From a bacterium (GTDB lineage Bacteria > Calditrichota > Calditrichia > RBG-13-44-9 > J042): a stretch of 40,327 nt of DNA. The stretch lies in assembly GCA_015485355.1 (NCBI GenBank), contig WFTQ01000061.1:1-40327 (forward strand). The letters run 5' to 3'. Every line of letters starts with the position of its first letter. The stretch's first letter is position 1. Below, piece by piece: positions 25,169-32,811 of this stretch. Both the position numbers and the translations under genes were made by a program. The notes under the pieces are model-generated. The model was not told the DNA's origin, searched no databases, and worked only from the letters and a program-made list of their open reading frames with translations.

Positions 25169-26085
25169 GGAACAGCCATTCTCTTATTCCTGAGTATACC
25201 AGAATAATTCACCGTATCCCCACGAATAAACCGGTCAATATTCAGCTGGGACAAAATCTGTTGGCCTTTCGAATCGCGGTGTAAATTGAGAAATACAGTT
25301 TGTAATTGTTCCTTTAATTTCGGGTTTAACCCTCTGGGCACTACAATGGGAGGCATACCAAACGGCTCAGATTTTTCAATCACCCGTAAATTTTCCACCA
25401 GTATGGGATTATTCTTTGCCAGATAATCAAAAATTAATCCATCCACACTGGCCCCATCCACCAGTTTTCGGGCTACGGCCTGAATGGAATAATCATGGGC
25501 ATAAGTAAAAATGGTTTTACTGAAGAAGCGGTGCAAGGTAAACCCCAATTCTTTAACCCGTCGTAACGGATAATAATATCCCGTGTTCGAAAGGGGATCC
25601 GTCAGCGCAAAGCGTCTATTTTTTAAATCAATCAACTGGCGATACGGGGAATCCTTATGGACAATGATGTAAGCCTGATAATATGCTTTATTATTAATCA
25701 CCGGGACGGCAATAATTTCCATATACCCTTCCGGAAGGGCATACACATAGGCTCCGGAACAGATAAAGGCAATATCCACCACCGCTTTCTTAAGGAGTTC
25801 ATTTACCTCCTTGTAACTCTTCCGTTGTTTAAATTGAATAGGCCGACCTAATTGTTGCGAGATGTATTCTACCAGTTTTTCGTAATAAATATAGGTCTCT
25901 TTAGGCGAGGTCATTGCCGAAATAGCCAGACTAATCGGTTCGTTGAAATCCGAAGGTAAGGTATGTCGTTTTAGGGTATCGGATGAATGAAGGGAGATTC
26001 TGACGACAGGCCTATCTTTTTGCTGTGCCCCCTCGCATGCAAAAAATACAACAACAAACAACAATATGTAAAAGAACCGAGCCAT
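25165..26085 (-). CDS. arrT: PhnD-family substrate-binding lipoprotein (ArrT/AioX-like sensor)
   Basis: A 306-residue lipoprotein: a hydrophobic N-terminus ends in a lipobox with Cys17 (FFAC). The rest is a PhnD-type periplasmic binding fold: an opening segment EPISLAISAMTSPKETYIYYEKL, then DIAFICSGAYVYA, DLKNRRFALTDPLSNTGYYYP and a late FGMPPIVVPRGL. There is no transporter gene beside it; it is coupled by ATGA to a kinase, so it probably serves sensing. Cys109 lies in the ligand-facing FICSG segment. In AioX, a related arsenite sensor, a Cys near 108 binds the oxyanion (recalled), which makes arsenite or arsenate recognition plausible here. The symbol is by context. Confidence 0.8.
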   Translation of the reverse strand: MARFFYILLFVVVFFACEGAQQKDRPVVRISLHSSDTLKRHTLPSDFNEPISLAISAMTSPKETYIYYEKLVEYISQQLGRPIQFKQRKSYKEVNELLKKAVVDIAFICSGAYVYALPEGYMEIIAVPVINNKAYYQAYIIVHKDSPYRQLIDLKNRRFALTDPLSNTGYYYPLRRVKELGFTLHRFFSKTIFTYAHDYSIQAVARKLVDGASVDGLIFDYLAKNNPILVENLRVIEKSEPFGMPPIVVPRGLNPKLKEQLQTVFLNLHRDSKGQQILSQLNIDRFIRGDTVNYSGILRNKRMAVP

Positions 26086-26497
26086 TTTTCCCGGCCTTTT
26101 TTTGAAAAAATAGGCATAAAAATTTTAAAGGTAAATACTTTTTAATTTTCGATGACTGAACCGTAATAGAGCCTGTCCGTTTTGGGAAAACAATTCCTCC
26201 TTTTAATGGGAGGCCAACGGGACTAACCATAAAAAATTATTGTATTTAATTTCCTTCCACGGCCACCACCGGGGCGGGGGTAAACTGTAAGGGAATCGCG
26301 CAGGGCTGCTGTTTTCCGTTCGGGAGCGTTCAACTCCACCCCATTCAACTCGGGGATCCTCCCCAAGCCGCTCAACGTTTTCCTTTTAAGTCAATTGCAC
26401 AACGAGATGCAAACCTCAAGTCCACTCTCCGGTAAACGGTCCAAAACCGAACGCCTTCTAAACCCCTTTGTTGTGTCCGTTCTTTTCCTCCATCCGG
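26086..26497. other. 412-bp intergenic region upstream of arrT
   Basis: No convincing gene. It should hold the promoter of the arrT-arrS-arrR unit. A CCTCC-N8-GGAGG inverted repeat lies at 26196-26213. A 50-codon minus frame (TTG 26375 to TAG 26223) with a purine-rich stretch before it has no recognisable motif, and I do not count it as a gene. Confidence 0.4.
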
Positions 26498-26968
26498 TTA
26501 ACCCGGACTTTTTCCGTCTTGGTTTTCCTCATCGATGTACACTCCTCGATGCCTGAAAGCGATTCCGAGATTGATGAGGCTAACCACCATCAGCAAAACA
26601 CTTAACAGAGTGAATACATTCGTCCGAAACGGCACCATTGGAGGGATATCCGAGGCCCGCATAATCGACCTCATCTCTGGAAAAAACACCAGGATGATGA
26701 CAAACATCATGAATAAGGTGAATAACGCTTTCTGCTTTAACCAGCGTTCCGCTTTAAACCGATACCCCCGGTAAACCACCAGCAAGATTCCTGATACAAA
26801 TCCAACGATGAATCCGGGTACCATTAATCCATAAAATATTTGAGACACCAAGTAAAGCATAGAAGCCGATTGTGGATGAGCGTTCAGCAGTAGAGTGATA
26901 TACAGGATCGAGGAAATAAAGAGACCATTTCCCAGATAATGCAGGATACGGAGGGCCAGGACCACCAA
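26498..26968 (-). CDS. Unknown four-helix integral membrane protein
   Basis: A 156-residue protein with four hydrophobic helices (about 4-28, 45-66, 82-100 and 117-138) and charged linkers, including GYRFKAERWLKQKA between helices two and three. The layout, with a conserved-looking His near residue 10 (RILHYLGNG), resembles small HemJ/CopD/DUF2269-type proteins, but I cannot choose among them. It starts at TTG 26968 (or GTG 26965), 11 bp after the csrA stop, with AGGA in between, so it is likely cotranscribed with csrA. Its function is unknown. Confidence 0.65.
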   Translation of the reverse strand: MVVLALRILHYLGNGLFISSILYITLLLNAHPQSASMLYLVSQIFYGLMVPGFIVGFVSGILLVVYRGYRFKAERWLKQKALFTLFMMFVIILVFFPEMRSIMRASDIPPMVPFRTNVFTLLSVLLMVVSLINLGIAFRHRGVYIDEENQDGKSPG

Positions 26969-26979
26969 GGGTTGACGTC

Positions 26980-27231
26980 CTACTTTTCTTTATCGTCCTT
27001 TTCGTCCGTTTTAAAAATTTTAGCGGCTTTCTTTAAATCTTCCGATGTTGCCTGGGCCGCACGTAAGTTCTCCTGTTTAATCCGTTCATACACTTCCTCC
27101 CTGAAGACGGCAATTTCTCGAGGCGCCTCTATTCCTAACTTGACCTGCTTACCATCGATATCTACAACGGTAATTTTTATATTATCACCGATGTTTATAG
27201 ATTCTCCCAACCTCCTTGTTAATACTAACAT
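26980..27231 (-). CDS. csrA: Carbon storage regulator CsrA
   Basis: A small RNA-binding regulator that blocks or remodels the ribosome sites of target mRNAs. It starts [23 protein letters not shown], with the conserved Arg near 44 in [19 protein letters not shown]. At 83 residues it is longer than the usual 61-75 because of a charged Lys/Asp/Glu tail. ATG 27231 has GAGG seven bases upstream. In many bacteria csrA sits beside fliW and flagellar genes; none are seen here, only an interrupted small frame upstream. No CsrA-antagonising sRNA was recognised. Confidence 0.96.
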   Translation of the reverse strand: MLVLTRRLGESINIGDNIKITVVDIDGKQVKLGIEAPREIAVFREEVYERIKQENLRAAQATSEDLKKAAKIFKTDEKDDKEK

Positions 27232-27322
27232 AGGAGTACCTCATCACTTTAGTTTGACGGAATTTAAAGAACATGGAAAACAAAGTCAATAGATAAAATC
27301 TAACCTATAAATAAATATTAAT

Positions 27323-27490
27323 TTACCCAAAATTATTATCCAAGCTTTTTGGGGATTCCTGTATAAATTCCTGTATCTCGTTTTGAGCAGAAATCTGTGC
27401 CTCCCGTAAACCGTTCTATTTTTCGTACCCGTTCAGGTTCCCAATATCTAATGAAATCCACTGATCTTCCGTTAAACGGATCACATCCAT
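27323..27490 (-). pseudogene. Small reading frame with one in-frame TAG, upstream of csrA
   Basis: A frame starting at ATG 27490 reads 24 protein-like residues (MDVIRLTEDQWISLDIGN and on), then TAG at 27416-27418. It continues in the same frame for 30 more residues (including REAQISAQNEIQEFIQES) to TAA 27323. Both halves look like helical soluble protein. I do not recognise the family. It may be a decayed gene, possibly a lost flagellar neighbour of csrA, or an untranslated coincidence. The rest of 27232-27650 is AT-rich and holds no gene. Confidence 0.35.
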
Positions 27491-27621
27491 CTTTTTATCT
27501 AAAATGGTTATGTGTTTTATTCTTTACTCAAGAATGTAGGGTATAGGAATGAAATTTCCAAAAACAAAACGAAACTTTTTTTCTGATCCGAATTTGGGAG
27601 GTGACCACTAAACCCATCGCC

Positions 27622-27643
27622 CCCCCGATTTTTCGGAGGGGCG
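27622..27643 (-). terminator. GC-rich stem-loop after a small membrane-protein gene
   Basis: On the minus strand a ten-pair stem (GCCCCTCCGA against TCGGGGGGGC, one G-T pair) with an AAAA loop lies about 8 bases past the stop at 27651. No T-run follows, so it is only a possible end of the stress operon transcript. Confidence 0.4.
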
Positions 27644-27650
27644 CCATCGC

Positions 27651-27854
27651 TCAGCGATGAACCAGCGCCGGTTTTATCCGGTGAGTAAATGCCCAGCGAA
27701 GGCGTTGCAAGAGGGTCCGCTTTTGTAACCGCCGTTCCCGGAAAGGAGCTCGCACGGTATGGTGTCCCCACCAGAGTCCGATCACCACACCAAGGAGAAT
27801 GGACGCGACAAAGATGATCATGATGGTTCTATGTGCCATCCAGGCCTCAACCAT
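27651..27854 (-). CDS. Small single-helix membrane protein of unknown function
   Basis: A 67-residue product with one clear transmembrane helix (about 9-27, IMIIFVASILLGVVIGLWWG) and a strongly basic C-terminal half rich in Arg, ending in His-Arg. I chose ATG 27854, preceded by GGGGG at eight bases; GTG 27863 and ATG 27839 are alternatives. It follows the DnaJ-like gene by 18 bp and is probably the last gene of that operon. I do not recognise the family; the membrane-plus-basic-tail shape is all that can be said. Confidence 0.5.
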   Translation of the reverse strand: MVEAWMAHRTIMIIFVASILLGVVIGLWWGHHTVRAPFRERRLQKRTLLQRLRWAFTHRIKPALVHR

Positions 27855-27872
27855 CCTCCTCACCCCCTTTTT

Positions 27873-28514
27873 CTAATAATATGAGACTTTGAAGAAAATA
27901 GTCAATTCTCCTTCGATACCAAAAGGGCTTAAATCCAGCTTAAATTTTCCACGTCCTTCGTACAATTCCGGTACTTTTATGCTAATGGATTTCTTCTGTT
28001 CCACGCGGCCTGTTCCTCCACAATGAAAGCACCGGAAAGGGAAACTGACTCCCCGCCCCCCACAGGAAGGACAATCGGTATGGATGGGAACATCCAGGGT
28101 CAAATTTCCCCCGGTTTTAGCCTCTTCCGGTGTCAGGACAATCTCCACGGCCAGTTCTTCCGGCAGGTAATATTGGGGTCGACGCCCCGCCGGCCGTTTC
28201 CGGAATCCGCCTTCCCGACGCAAGGATTCTACTTCTTTCAATAGTATTTCCAGGTCGGAAAATAAACGCCCCAGCGTGCCTTCCATGGGGTAATAACGGC
28301 GATGTTCTTGCCGGCGGATTTTCTCGTCGTATACCCGACGCTTTTCTCTGCTGCTTAACACCTCGAACGCTTCCTGCACCTCCAGAAAGCGCTCCACATC
28401 CGAGGTTTCCCCCATGTCCGGGTGATACTTCCGTACCAGTTCCCGGTAAGCCTTCTTAATCTCTTCCAACGAGGCATCCCGGCGCACACCCAGTATGGCG
28501 TAGTAATTCTTCAT
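27873..28514 (-). CDS. DnaJ-like J-domain protein with half a zinc finger
   Basis: A 213-residue J-domain protein. The J domain occupies residues 1-70, with the HPD motif at 31-33, so it can stimulate the ATPase of DnaK. It lacks a Gly/Phe-rich region. Only two of the four CxxCxGxG repeats of DnaJ are present (Cys148, Cys151, Cys162 and Cys165), and the C-terminal substrate-binding part is a single short domain. Full DnaJ has about 375 residues. I chose ATG 28514, with AAAGGAGGG six bases upstream. It follows grpE, so it is probably the J-protein partner of this DnaK; a full DnaJ may exist elsewhere. Confidence 0.9.
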   Translation of the reverse strand: MKNYYAILGVRRDASLEEIKKAYRELVRKYHPDMGETSDVERFLEVQEAFEVLSSREKRRVYDEKIRRQEHRRYYPMEGTLGRLFSDLEILLKEVESLRREGGFRKRPAGRRPQYYLPEELAVEIVLTPEEAKTGGNLTLDVPIHTDCPSCGGRGVSFPFRCFHCGGTGRVEQKKSISIKVPELYEGRGKFKLDLSPFGIEGELTIFFKVSYY

Positions 28515-28568
28515 AAAGGTCCCTCCTTTCACCTTTATGAAGAGCCTCTTTTCCCGCCTCCACGGGAT

Positions 28569-29195
28569 CTATCCTTCGGCGCTATATTTATTTTCTTCCT
28601 GGCTGTATTTTCCAACCACCACCTTACTGGGTCGTAGCAATTTTTCCTTCAGCCGATAACCCTCCTGATAGACTTCGACGACTTTTTCATGTTCTTCCTT
28701 CTGCTTTGTCGGCCGGGTCATCAGGGCCTCATGAATTTCGGGATTGAAGGTTTCACCCAGCGACTCGATCTTTTCCAGACCCTCTTTTTCCAATATCGTC
28801 TTCAGTTTTTCGTAAATGATTCGAGCGCCTTCTCGCATACTCTGTTCATTCGCACCTGCTGCGGCGTTATCCATCATGATTTTAAAATCGTCCAGTACCG
28901 GCAGCAATTTCTTGAAAATCTCACCTTTTATAAAATCGGCCAATTCCAATTGTTCCCTCTCAACCCGTCGCTTGTAATTTTGGAACTCCGCCAGCAGGCG
29001 CAGATGTTTTTCCTCCAGTTCTTCGATTTTCTTCTCATAATCTTTTCGTATTTCTTCCGTTTCAGGGGTTTTGTCTGTCAGGGCGGTGGGCTGTCCCGGT
29101 GCGTCTGCCCGCCCCTGGTTTTCCACAAACTCGACATTCACCTGTTTCGCCTGATCGGACGCCTGTTTGGATCTGTTTCTATCCTCATTGACCAT
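28569..29195 (-). CDS. grpE: Nucleotide exchange factor GrpE
   Basis: GrpE releases ADP from DnaK. The 208-residue protein has a disordered N-terminal stretch (1-45), then the long coiled-coil helix (KKIEELEEKHLRLLAEFQNYKRR, about 55-78), the four-helix bundle, and the C-terminal beta domain. That domain has FNPEIHEALM followed by VVEVYQEGYRLKEKLLRPSKVVV. All are characteristic. It stands between dnaK and the J-domain gene on the same strand, 86 bp after dnaK, with a strong stem-loop in that gap. Confidence 0.96.
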   Translation of the reverse strand: MVNEDRNRSKQASDQAKQVNVEFVENQGRADAPGQPTALTDKTPETEEIRKDYEKKIEELEEKHLRLLAEFQNYKRRVEREQLELADFIKGEIFKKLLPVLDDFKIMMDNAAAGANEQSMREGARIIYEKLKTILEKEGLEKIESLGETFNPEIHEALMTRPTKQKEEHEKVVEVYQEGYRLKEKLLRPSKVVVGKYSQEENKYSAEG

Positions 29196-29244
29196 TGGAA
29201 TGTTTCACCTCCTCTTTCGGATTGACCCTATCGGGAAAACGGTC

Positions 29245-29271
29245 AGGGGAGGACGCCCTCCGTCCTCCCCT
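29245..29271 (-). other. Stem-loop between dnaK and grpE
   Basis: An 11-bp perfect GC-rich stem (AGGGGAGGACG and its complement) with a five-base loop sits about 10 bases past the dnaK stop. No T-run follows on either strand. It may set relative transcript levels by stabilising the dnaK 3' end after cleavage, rather than terminate transcription. Confidence 0.5.
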
Positions 29272-29281
29272 GCTTATGTTC

Positions 29282-31198
29282 TTATTTTTCTTTATTATCG
29301 TCGTCGACCACTTCAAAGTCGGCTTCTTCCACGTTTTCGCCGCCGCCGGGGGATGATCCCTGTGCCGTGGAACCGGCGGTAGCGGTCTGCTCCGAGGTCG
29401 CCTGCTGATAGAGCTGCGACGAAGCTTCGTTCCAGACCTGGGTCAGGGCATCGGTCGCAGAGCGGATTTCGCTGATGTTATCGGTTTTCATCGCCTCCTT
29501 CACCCGATTGACCGCCGCTTCCACTTTATTTTTCGTGGCGGCATCCAGCTTATCGCCATATTCTTTAAGATTCTTTTCGGTCTGATAGATCAATGCATCG
29601 GCAGCGTTTCGGGCATCAATCAATTCCCGGCGTTTTCGGTCCTCGGCCGCATGTTCTTTGGCATCCTTGATCATGCGTTCGATTTCTTCCTCGGTCAAAC
29701 CACTGCTGGCCTCGATGCGGATCTTTTGTTCCTTACCGGTGGCCAGATCTTTGGCCGATACATGCAAGATTCCATTGGCATCAATATCAAACGTGACTTC
29801 TATCTTGGGCACGCCCCGTGGTGCAGGGGGAATGCCATCCAGGATAAATCGTCCCAGGGTACGATTGTCCCTCGCCAGTTCTCGTTCCCCCTGTAACACG
29901 TGGATTTCCACCTGGGTCTGGTTATCGGCGGCGGTGGTAAAGATTTCGCTTTTGCGCGTGGGGATGGTGGTATTGCGCTCAATCAATTTGGTAAATACAC
30001 CACCCAGAGTCTCGATTCCCAGGGAAAGGGGGGTCACATCCAGCAATAACACATCCTTCACATCTCCGGCCAACACCCCAGCCTGAATGGCAGCCCCAAT
30101 GGCCACCACTTCGTCGGGATTGATTCCCTTATGCGGCTCTTTGCCAAAAAATTCTTTTACCAGCTGTTGCACCCGTGGAATCCGGGTCGATCCACCAACC
30201 AGGATCACTTCATCGATATCTGATGGATTCAGACCCGCATCTTTCAAAGCCATTTCGCAGGGTCCCAGCGTTTTCTGCAACAGGTCCTCGATCAACTGTT
30301 CGAATTTGGCGCGAGTAATGGTCATTTGTAAATGCTTGGGGCCGCTGGCATCGGCGGTAATAAAGGGCAGATTGATGTCGGTCTGAAGCGTGCTGCTCAG
30401 TTCAATCTTGGCTTTTTCGGCGGCTTCCCGCAATCGTTGCAGGGCCATGGGATCCTTACGCAGATCGATACCATGGTCTTTCTGAAATTCATCGGCAATG
30501 TAATCCACCAACCGCTGGTCGAAGTTGTCTCCACCCAGATGCGTGTCTCCATTGGTGGCTTTCACTTCGAATACACCATCCCCGATTTCGAGAATGGAGA
30601 TATCAAATGTCCCTCCACCCAGGTCATAAACCGCAATTTTTTCGTTTTTCTTTTTATCCAAACCGTAAGCCAGGGAAGCGGCGGTAGGCTCGTTAATAAT
30701 GCGCAATACGTTTAATCCCGCAATTTCGCCGGCTTCCTTGGTAGCCTTTCTCTGACTGTCGTTAAAATAAGCCGGTACGGTAATCACCGCGTCGGTCACT
30801 TTTTCCCCCAGATAATCCTCCGCCGTTTGCTTCATCTTCTGCAGGATCATGGCCGAAATTTCCTGAGGGGTATAATCTTTCCCGTTCACCTCCACCATCG
30901 CCAGATCGTTGCGACCCCGCTTCACTTTATAGGGCACCATCTTAATCTCTTCCGGAACCTCATTATAACGGCGTCCCATAAAGCGCTTGATGGAGTAGAC
31001 TGTGTTTTCGGGATTGGTAATCATTTGCCGCTTTGCCGGCGCCCCCACTAAAATCTCCCCCGATTTGGTAAAACCGACTACCGACGGTGTGGTCCGGCTT
31101 CCCTCTGCATTGGGAATAACAATGGGCTCGCCGCCTTCCATCACCGCCACTACGGAGTTCGTCGTCCCCAGATCGATACCAATGATTTTTTTGGCCAT
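29282..31198 (-). CDS. dnaK: Chaperone protein DnaK (Hsp70)
   Basis: A 638-residue Hsp70 of normal length. It has [18 protein letters not shown] at the start, the phosphate-2 loop ([19 protein letters not shown]), the adenosine motif ([14 protein letters not shown]), the linker [18 protein letters not shown] and a C-terminal lid. It ends in an acidic tail ([15 protein letters not shown]) after a Gly/Ser-rich stretch. ATG 31198 has AAAGGAGG upstream. It is preceded, 26 bp away, by the ferritin-like gene and followed by grpE and a DnaJ-like gene. Confidence 0.98.
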   Translation of the reverse strand: MAKKIIGIDLGTTNSVVAVMEGGEPIVIPNAEGSRTTPSVVGFTKSGEILVGAPAKRQMITNPENTVYSIKRFMGRRYNEVPEEIKMVPYKVKRGRNDLAMVEVNGKDYTPQEISAMILQKMKQTAEDYLGEKVTDAVITVPAYFNDSQRKATKEAGEIAGLNVLRIINEPTAASLAYGLDKKKNEKIAVYDLGGGTFDISILEIGDGVFEVKATNGDTHLGGDNFDQRLVDYIADEFQKDHGIDLRKDPMALQRLREAAEKAKIELSSTLQTDINLPFITADASGPKHLQMTITRAKFEQLIEDLLQKTLGPCEMALKDAGLNPSDIDEVILVGGSTRIPRVQQLVKEFFGKEPHKGINPDEVVAIGAAIQAGVLAGDVKDVLLLDVTPLSLGIETLGGVFTKLIERNTTIPTRKSEIFTTAADNQTQVEIHVLQGERELARDNRTLGRFILDGIPPAPRGVPKIEVTFDIDANGILHVSAKDLATGKEQKIRIEASSGLTEEEIERMIKDAKEHAAEDRKRRELIDARNAADALIYQTEKNLKEYGDKLDAATKNKVEAAVNRVKEAMKTDNISEIRSATDALTQVWNEASSQLYQQATSEQTATAGSTAQGSSPGGGENVEEADFEVVDDDNKEK

Positions 31199-31224
31199 AT
31201 TATCAACCTCCTTTTCTTCAAATT

Positions 31225-31707
31225 TTAAACGATTGTATTCACTCTCATAATAACCCGTTCGATGGCTTCCATGTTGGCATGATGCTCCGCGTCCAACTCC
31301 CGGAGCACCCGGGCATGATGCCAGAAACCATAATCTTCGGCCCAGTTGGCCTCTTCCATTAAACGTTCTCCCAGCTCCTTTTCCACCACCAAGAGCTGAG
31401 TGAATTCCCCATCCGGTTTGGCCTGATAGGTCGATTCAATATGCCGGTCCACCTCACCACCCAACTCCACAATCAATCCGGCAATTTTCTGCGCATGGTC
31501 GTGTTCTTTCCGGGCAATCGATAACACCTCCTTTCTCAAATGCTCATAGGGCAACAACCGCGCCTCGGCTTCCAATTCCATGGCCAGAATCTTTTCATCG
31601 TTATAATTGCGCTGCAATTTCCGGATCAGTTCCTGCCGATACTCCTTTTTACCTTTCGCATCCACTTGTAACCGCTCGATCCATCGGTTAACGGTTCGCA
31701 GGATCAT
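31225..31707 (-). CDS. Ferritin-like four-helix protein in the chaperone operon
   Basis: A 160-residue all-helical protein with the layout of ferritin-like diiron proteins. The first core helix has Glu44, Glu46 and Glu48 ([16 protein letters not shown]), the second an E-x2-H pair (Glu68 and His71). The third has Glu109-Glu114, and the fourth is Glu/His rich ([15 protein letters not shown], 137-151). These could form a diiron site like rubrerythrin or bacterioferritin, but the exact ligand set is uncertain, and no rubredoxin domain is present. It stands between hsp20 and dnaK, 26 bp before dnaK, and ATG 31707 follows AAGGGG. A role in iron or oxidative stress during heat shock is inferred from position. 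Confidence 0.75.
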   Translation of the reverse strand: MILRTVNRWIERLQVDAKGKKEYRQELIRKLQRNYNDEKILAMELEAEARLLPYEHLRKEVLSIARKEHDHAQKIAGLIVELGGEVDRHIESTYQAKPDGEFTQLLVVEKELGERLMEEANWAEDYGFWHHARVLRELDAEHHANMEAIERVIMRVNTIV

Positions 31708-31722
31708 GACTTTCCCCTTATT

Positions 31723-32109
31723 TTATTGAATTCGAATCTCTTTCACGCGTTCGTCGGCTTTCTTCTTCAGGGAAATTTCCAGAATGCCCTGGCGGTATCG
31801 AGCAGAGATCGAATCGGTATCAATGTCTTCCCCCAGTTCAAAGATGCGTTCGTAGCGGGCGTTTTTGCTTTCCCGTAACAGGAACTTTTGTACATTTTCA
31901 TAGTCTTTCTTTTCGCCCTCGATGTGTAACTGCCCATCTTTTACGTAAACTTTTAAACTGTCCCGCTTCACATTGGGCATTTCCAGCAACAACACGAACT
32001 TATCCGGCATTTCGTAAATATCCGTGGCGGGACGATAGGCGACTTTTTTCACCTCTTCAACGCCAGAGACGTCGGCCGGCGCATTGTTTACCCTGACTTG
32101 TTCGACCAT
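31723..32109 (-). CDS. Small heat-shock protein (Hsp20), second copy
   Basis: A 128-residue alpha-crystallin-domain chaperone. The domain spans about 30-128, with PATDIYEMPDKFVLLLEMPNV, then KDGQLHIEGEK, and the closing ARYRQGILEISLKKK, which forms the usual final strand. The tail ends in VKEIRIQ, an I-x-I type motif for oligomer contacts. I chose ATG 32109 because AGGAGG lies eight bases upstream; the GTG at 32118 is inside that site. It follows the first hsp20 gene by 32 bp, and its sequence is clearly diverged from that one, so the pair may form mixed oligomers. Confidence 0.94.
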   Translation of the reverse strand: MVEQVRVNNAPADVSGVEEVKKVAYRPATDIYEMPDKFVLLLEMPNVKRDSLKVYVKDGQLHIEGEKKDYENVQKFLLRESKNARYERIFELGEDIDTDSISARYRQGILEISLKKKADERVKEIRIQ

Positions 32110-32141
32110 TGTTTTCACCTCCTTTTTAATCGATAGTCACG

Positions 32142-32594
32142 TTATTGAATTTTTACATCAATTTTTTTCGGTCGCGTTTCTGCCCTTTTATCGATGACAA
32201 TGAGAAGAATACCATCTTCGTAGCGCGCCTTGATTGTTTCGAGATCGGCATCTTGGGGCAAGGGCAGGGTCCTCTGGAATTTCCCATAGGGCAACTCTTC
32301 CCGTATTTTCTGACAATTCTCCGAAAACCGGGGTTCTTTCCGTTCTCCGGAAAGATAGAGCGTTCCGTCTTTAACCATTAATTTGATATCCGCCTTATCC
32401 ACACCCGGAATTTCCACGAAATAGGTATAATTCTGATCGTTCTCCACGATATCGACCACCGGATGCATTGCTCTGCTGGCCAACTGCACATCCCCGCTAA
32501 ATACACTATTGAGCAGTTCGTTTAACTGTTGACGAAATTCGTTAAACTCCTTTAAAAAGTCCGGTCCCCATTGAGGGAATCCTCGTTCCACCAT
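32142..32594 (-). CDS. Small heat-shock protein (Hsp20), first copy
   Basis: A 150-residue alpha-crystallin-type chaperone with an N-terminal amphipathic region (1-45: FLKEFNEFRQQLNELLNSVFSG) and the domain at about 46-150 (HPVVDIVENDQNYTYFVEIPG, VKDGTLYLSGERK, ARYEDGILLIVIDK). The C-terminus ends IDVKIQ. These ATP-independent holdases keep unfolding proteins soluble for DnaK. ATG 32594 has AAAAGGAGG upstream. It is the first gene of the operon that continues with a second hsp20, the ferritin-like gene, dnaK, grpE and a DnaJ-like gene. Confidence 0.94.
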   Translation of the reverse strand: MVERGFPQWGPDFLKEFNEFRQQLNELLNSVFSGDVQLASRAMHPVVDIVENDQNYTYFVEIPGVDKADIKLMVKDGTLYLSGERKEPRFSENCQKIREELPYGKFQRTLPLPQDADLETIKARYEDGILLIVIDKRAETRPKKIDVKIQ

Positions 32595-32633
32595 TCTACC
32601 ACCTCCTTTTTTCCTTTCCGCACGATTTTAATT

Positions 32634-32648
32634 ACAAATTTGATGCCA
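32634..32648 (-). promoter_or_regulatory. Sigma-54-like element upstream of the hsp20 operon
   Basis: The minus strand reads TGGCATCAAATTTGT, again with GG at -24 and TTG at -12, very like the element before tatA. It lies 40 bases before the ATG of the first hsp20. The spacing fits a start about 28 bases upstream of that ATG. The AT-rich flank could make this a chance match. No CIRCE-type hrcA operator was seen. Confidence 0.3.
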
Positions 32649-32737
32649 AGCCGGGGGAATTTAGCTAACTACAATTAAAACAAGCGATTATAATAATTGC
32701 TTCCGTCCGCGGGATGGTCGCGTGTTCATCACGAAAA

Positions 32738-32770
32738 TGTCACCCTGCCATTTATTATGCCAGGGTGACA
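32738..32770 (-). terminator. Terminator after pyrC
   Basis: On the minus strand the stem TGTCACCCTG and its complement CAGGGTGACA (ten pairs) surround a 13-base loop and are followed by TTTT. It lies about 40 bases past the pyrC stop and separates the pyr operon from the hsp20 operon. Confidence 0.8.
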
Positions 32771-32811
32771 ATACCCAACAGGGAAGTTGATGCGCTCGAC
32801 GTTTGATGTTC

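Noticed and set aside
26012-26230. Minus-strand ORF overlapping the arrT start
   Set aside because: It is a shifted frame of the arrT signal peptide region plus its leader, with no family features.
26223-26375. Fifty-codon minus ORF starting at TTG upstream of arrT
   Set aside because: No recognisable motif, a rare start codon, and it lies where the arrT promoter should be.
27416-27418. TAG upstream of csrA as a recoded (pyrrolysine-type) codon
   Set aside because: Nothing in the window supports pyrrolysine use, and the other genes use TAG as an ordinary stop.
32595-32811. CIRCE operator or sigma-32-type promoter before hsp20
   Set aside because: No TTAGCACTC-N9-GAGTGCTAA pattern and no clear CTTGAAA box were seen.
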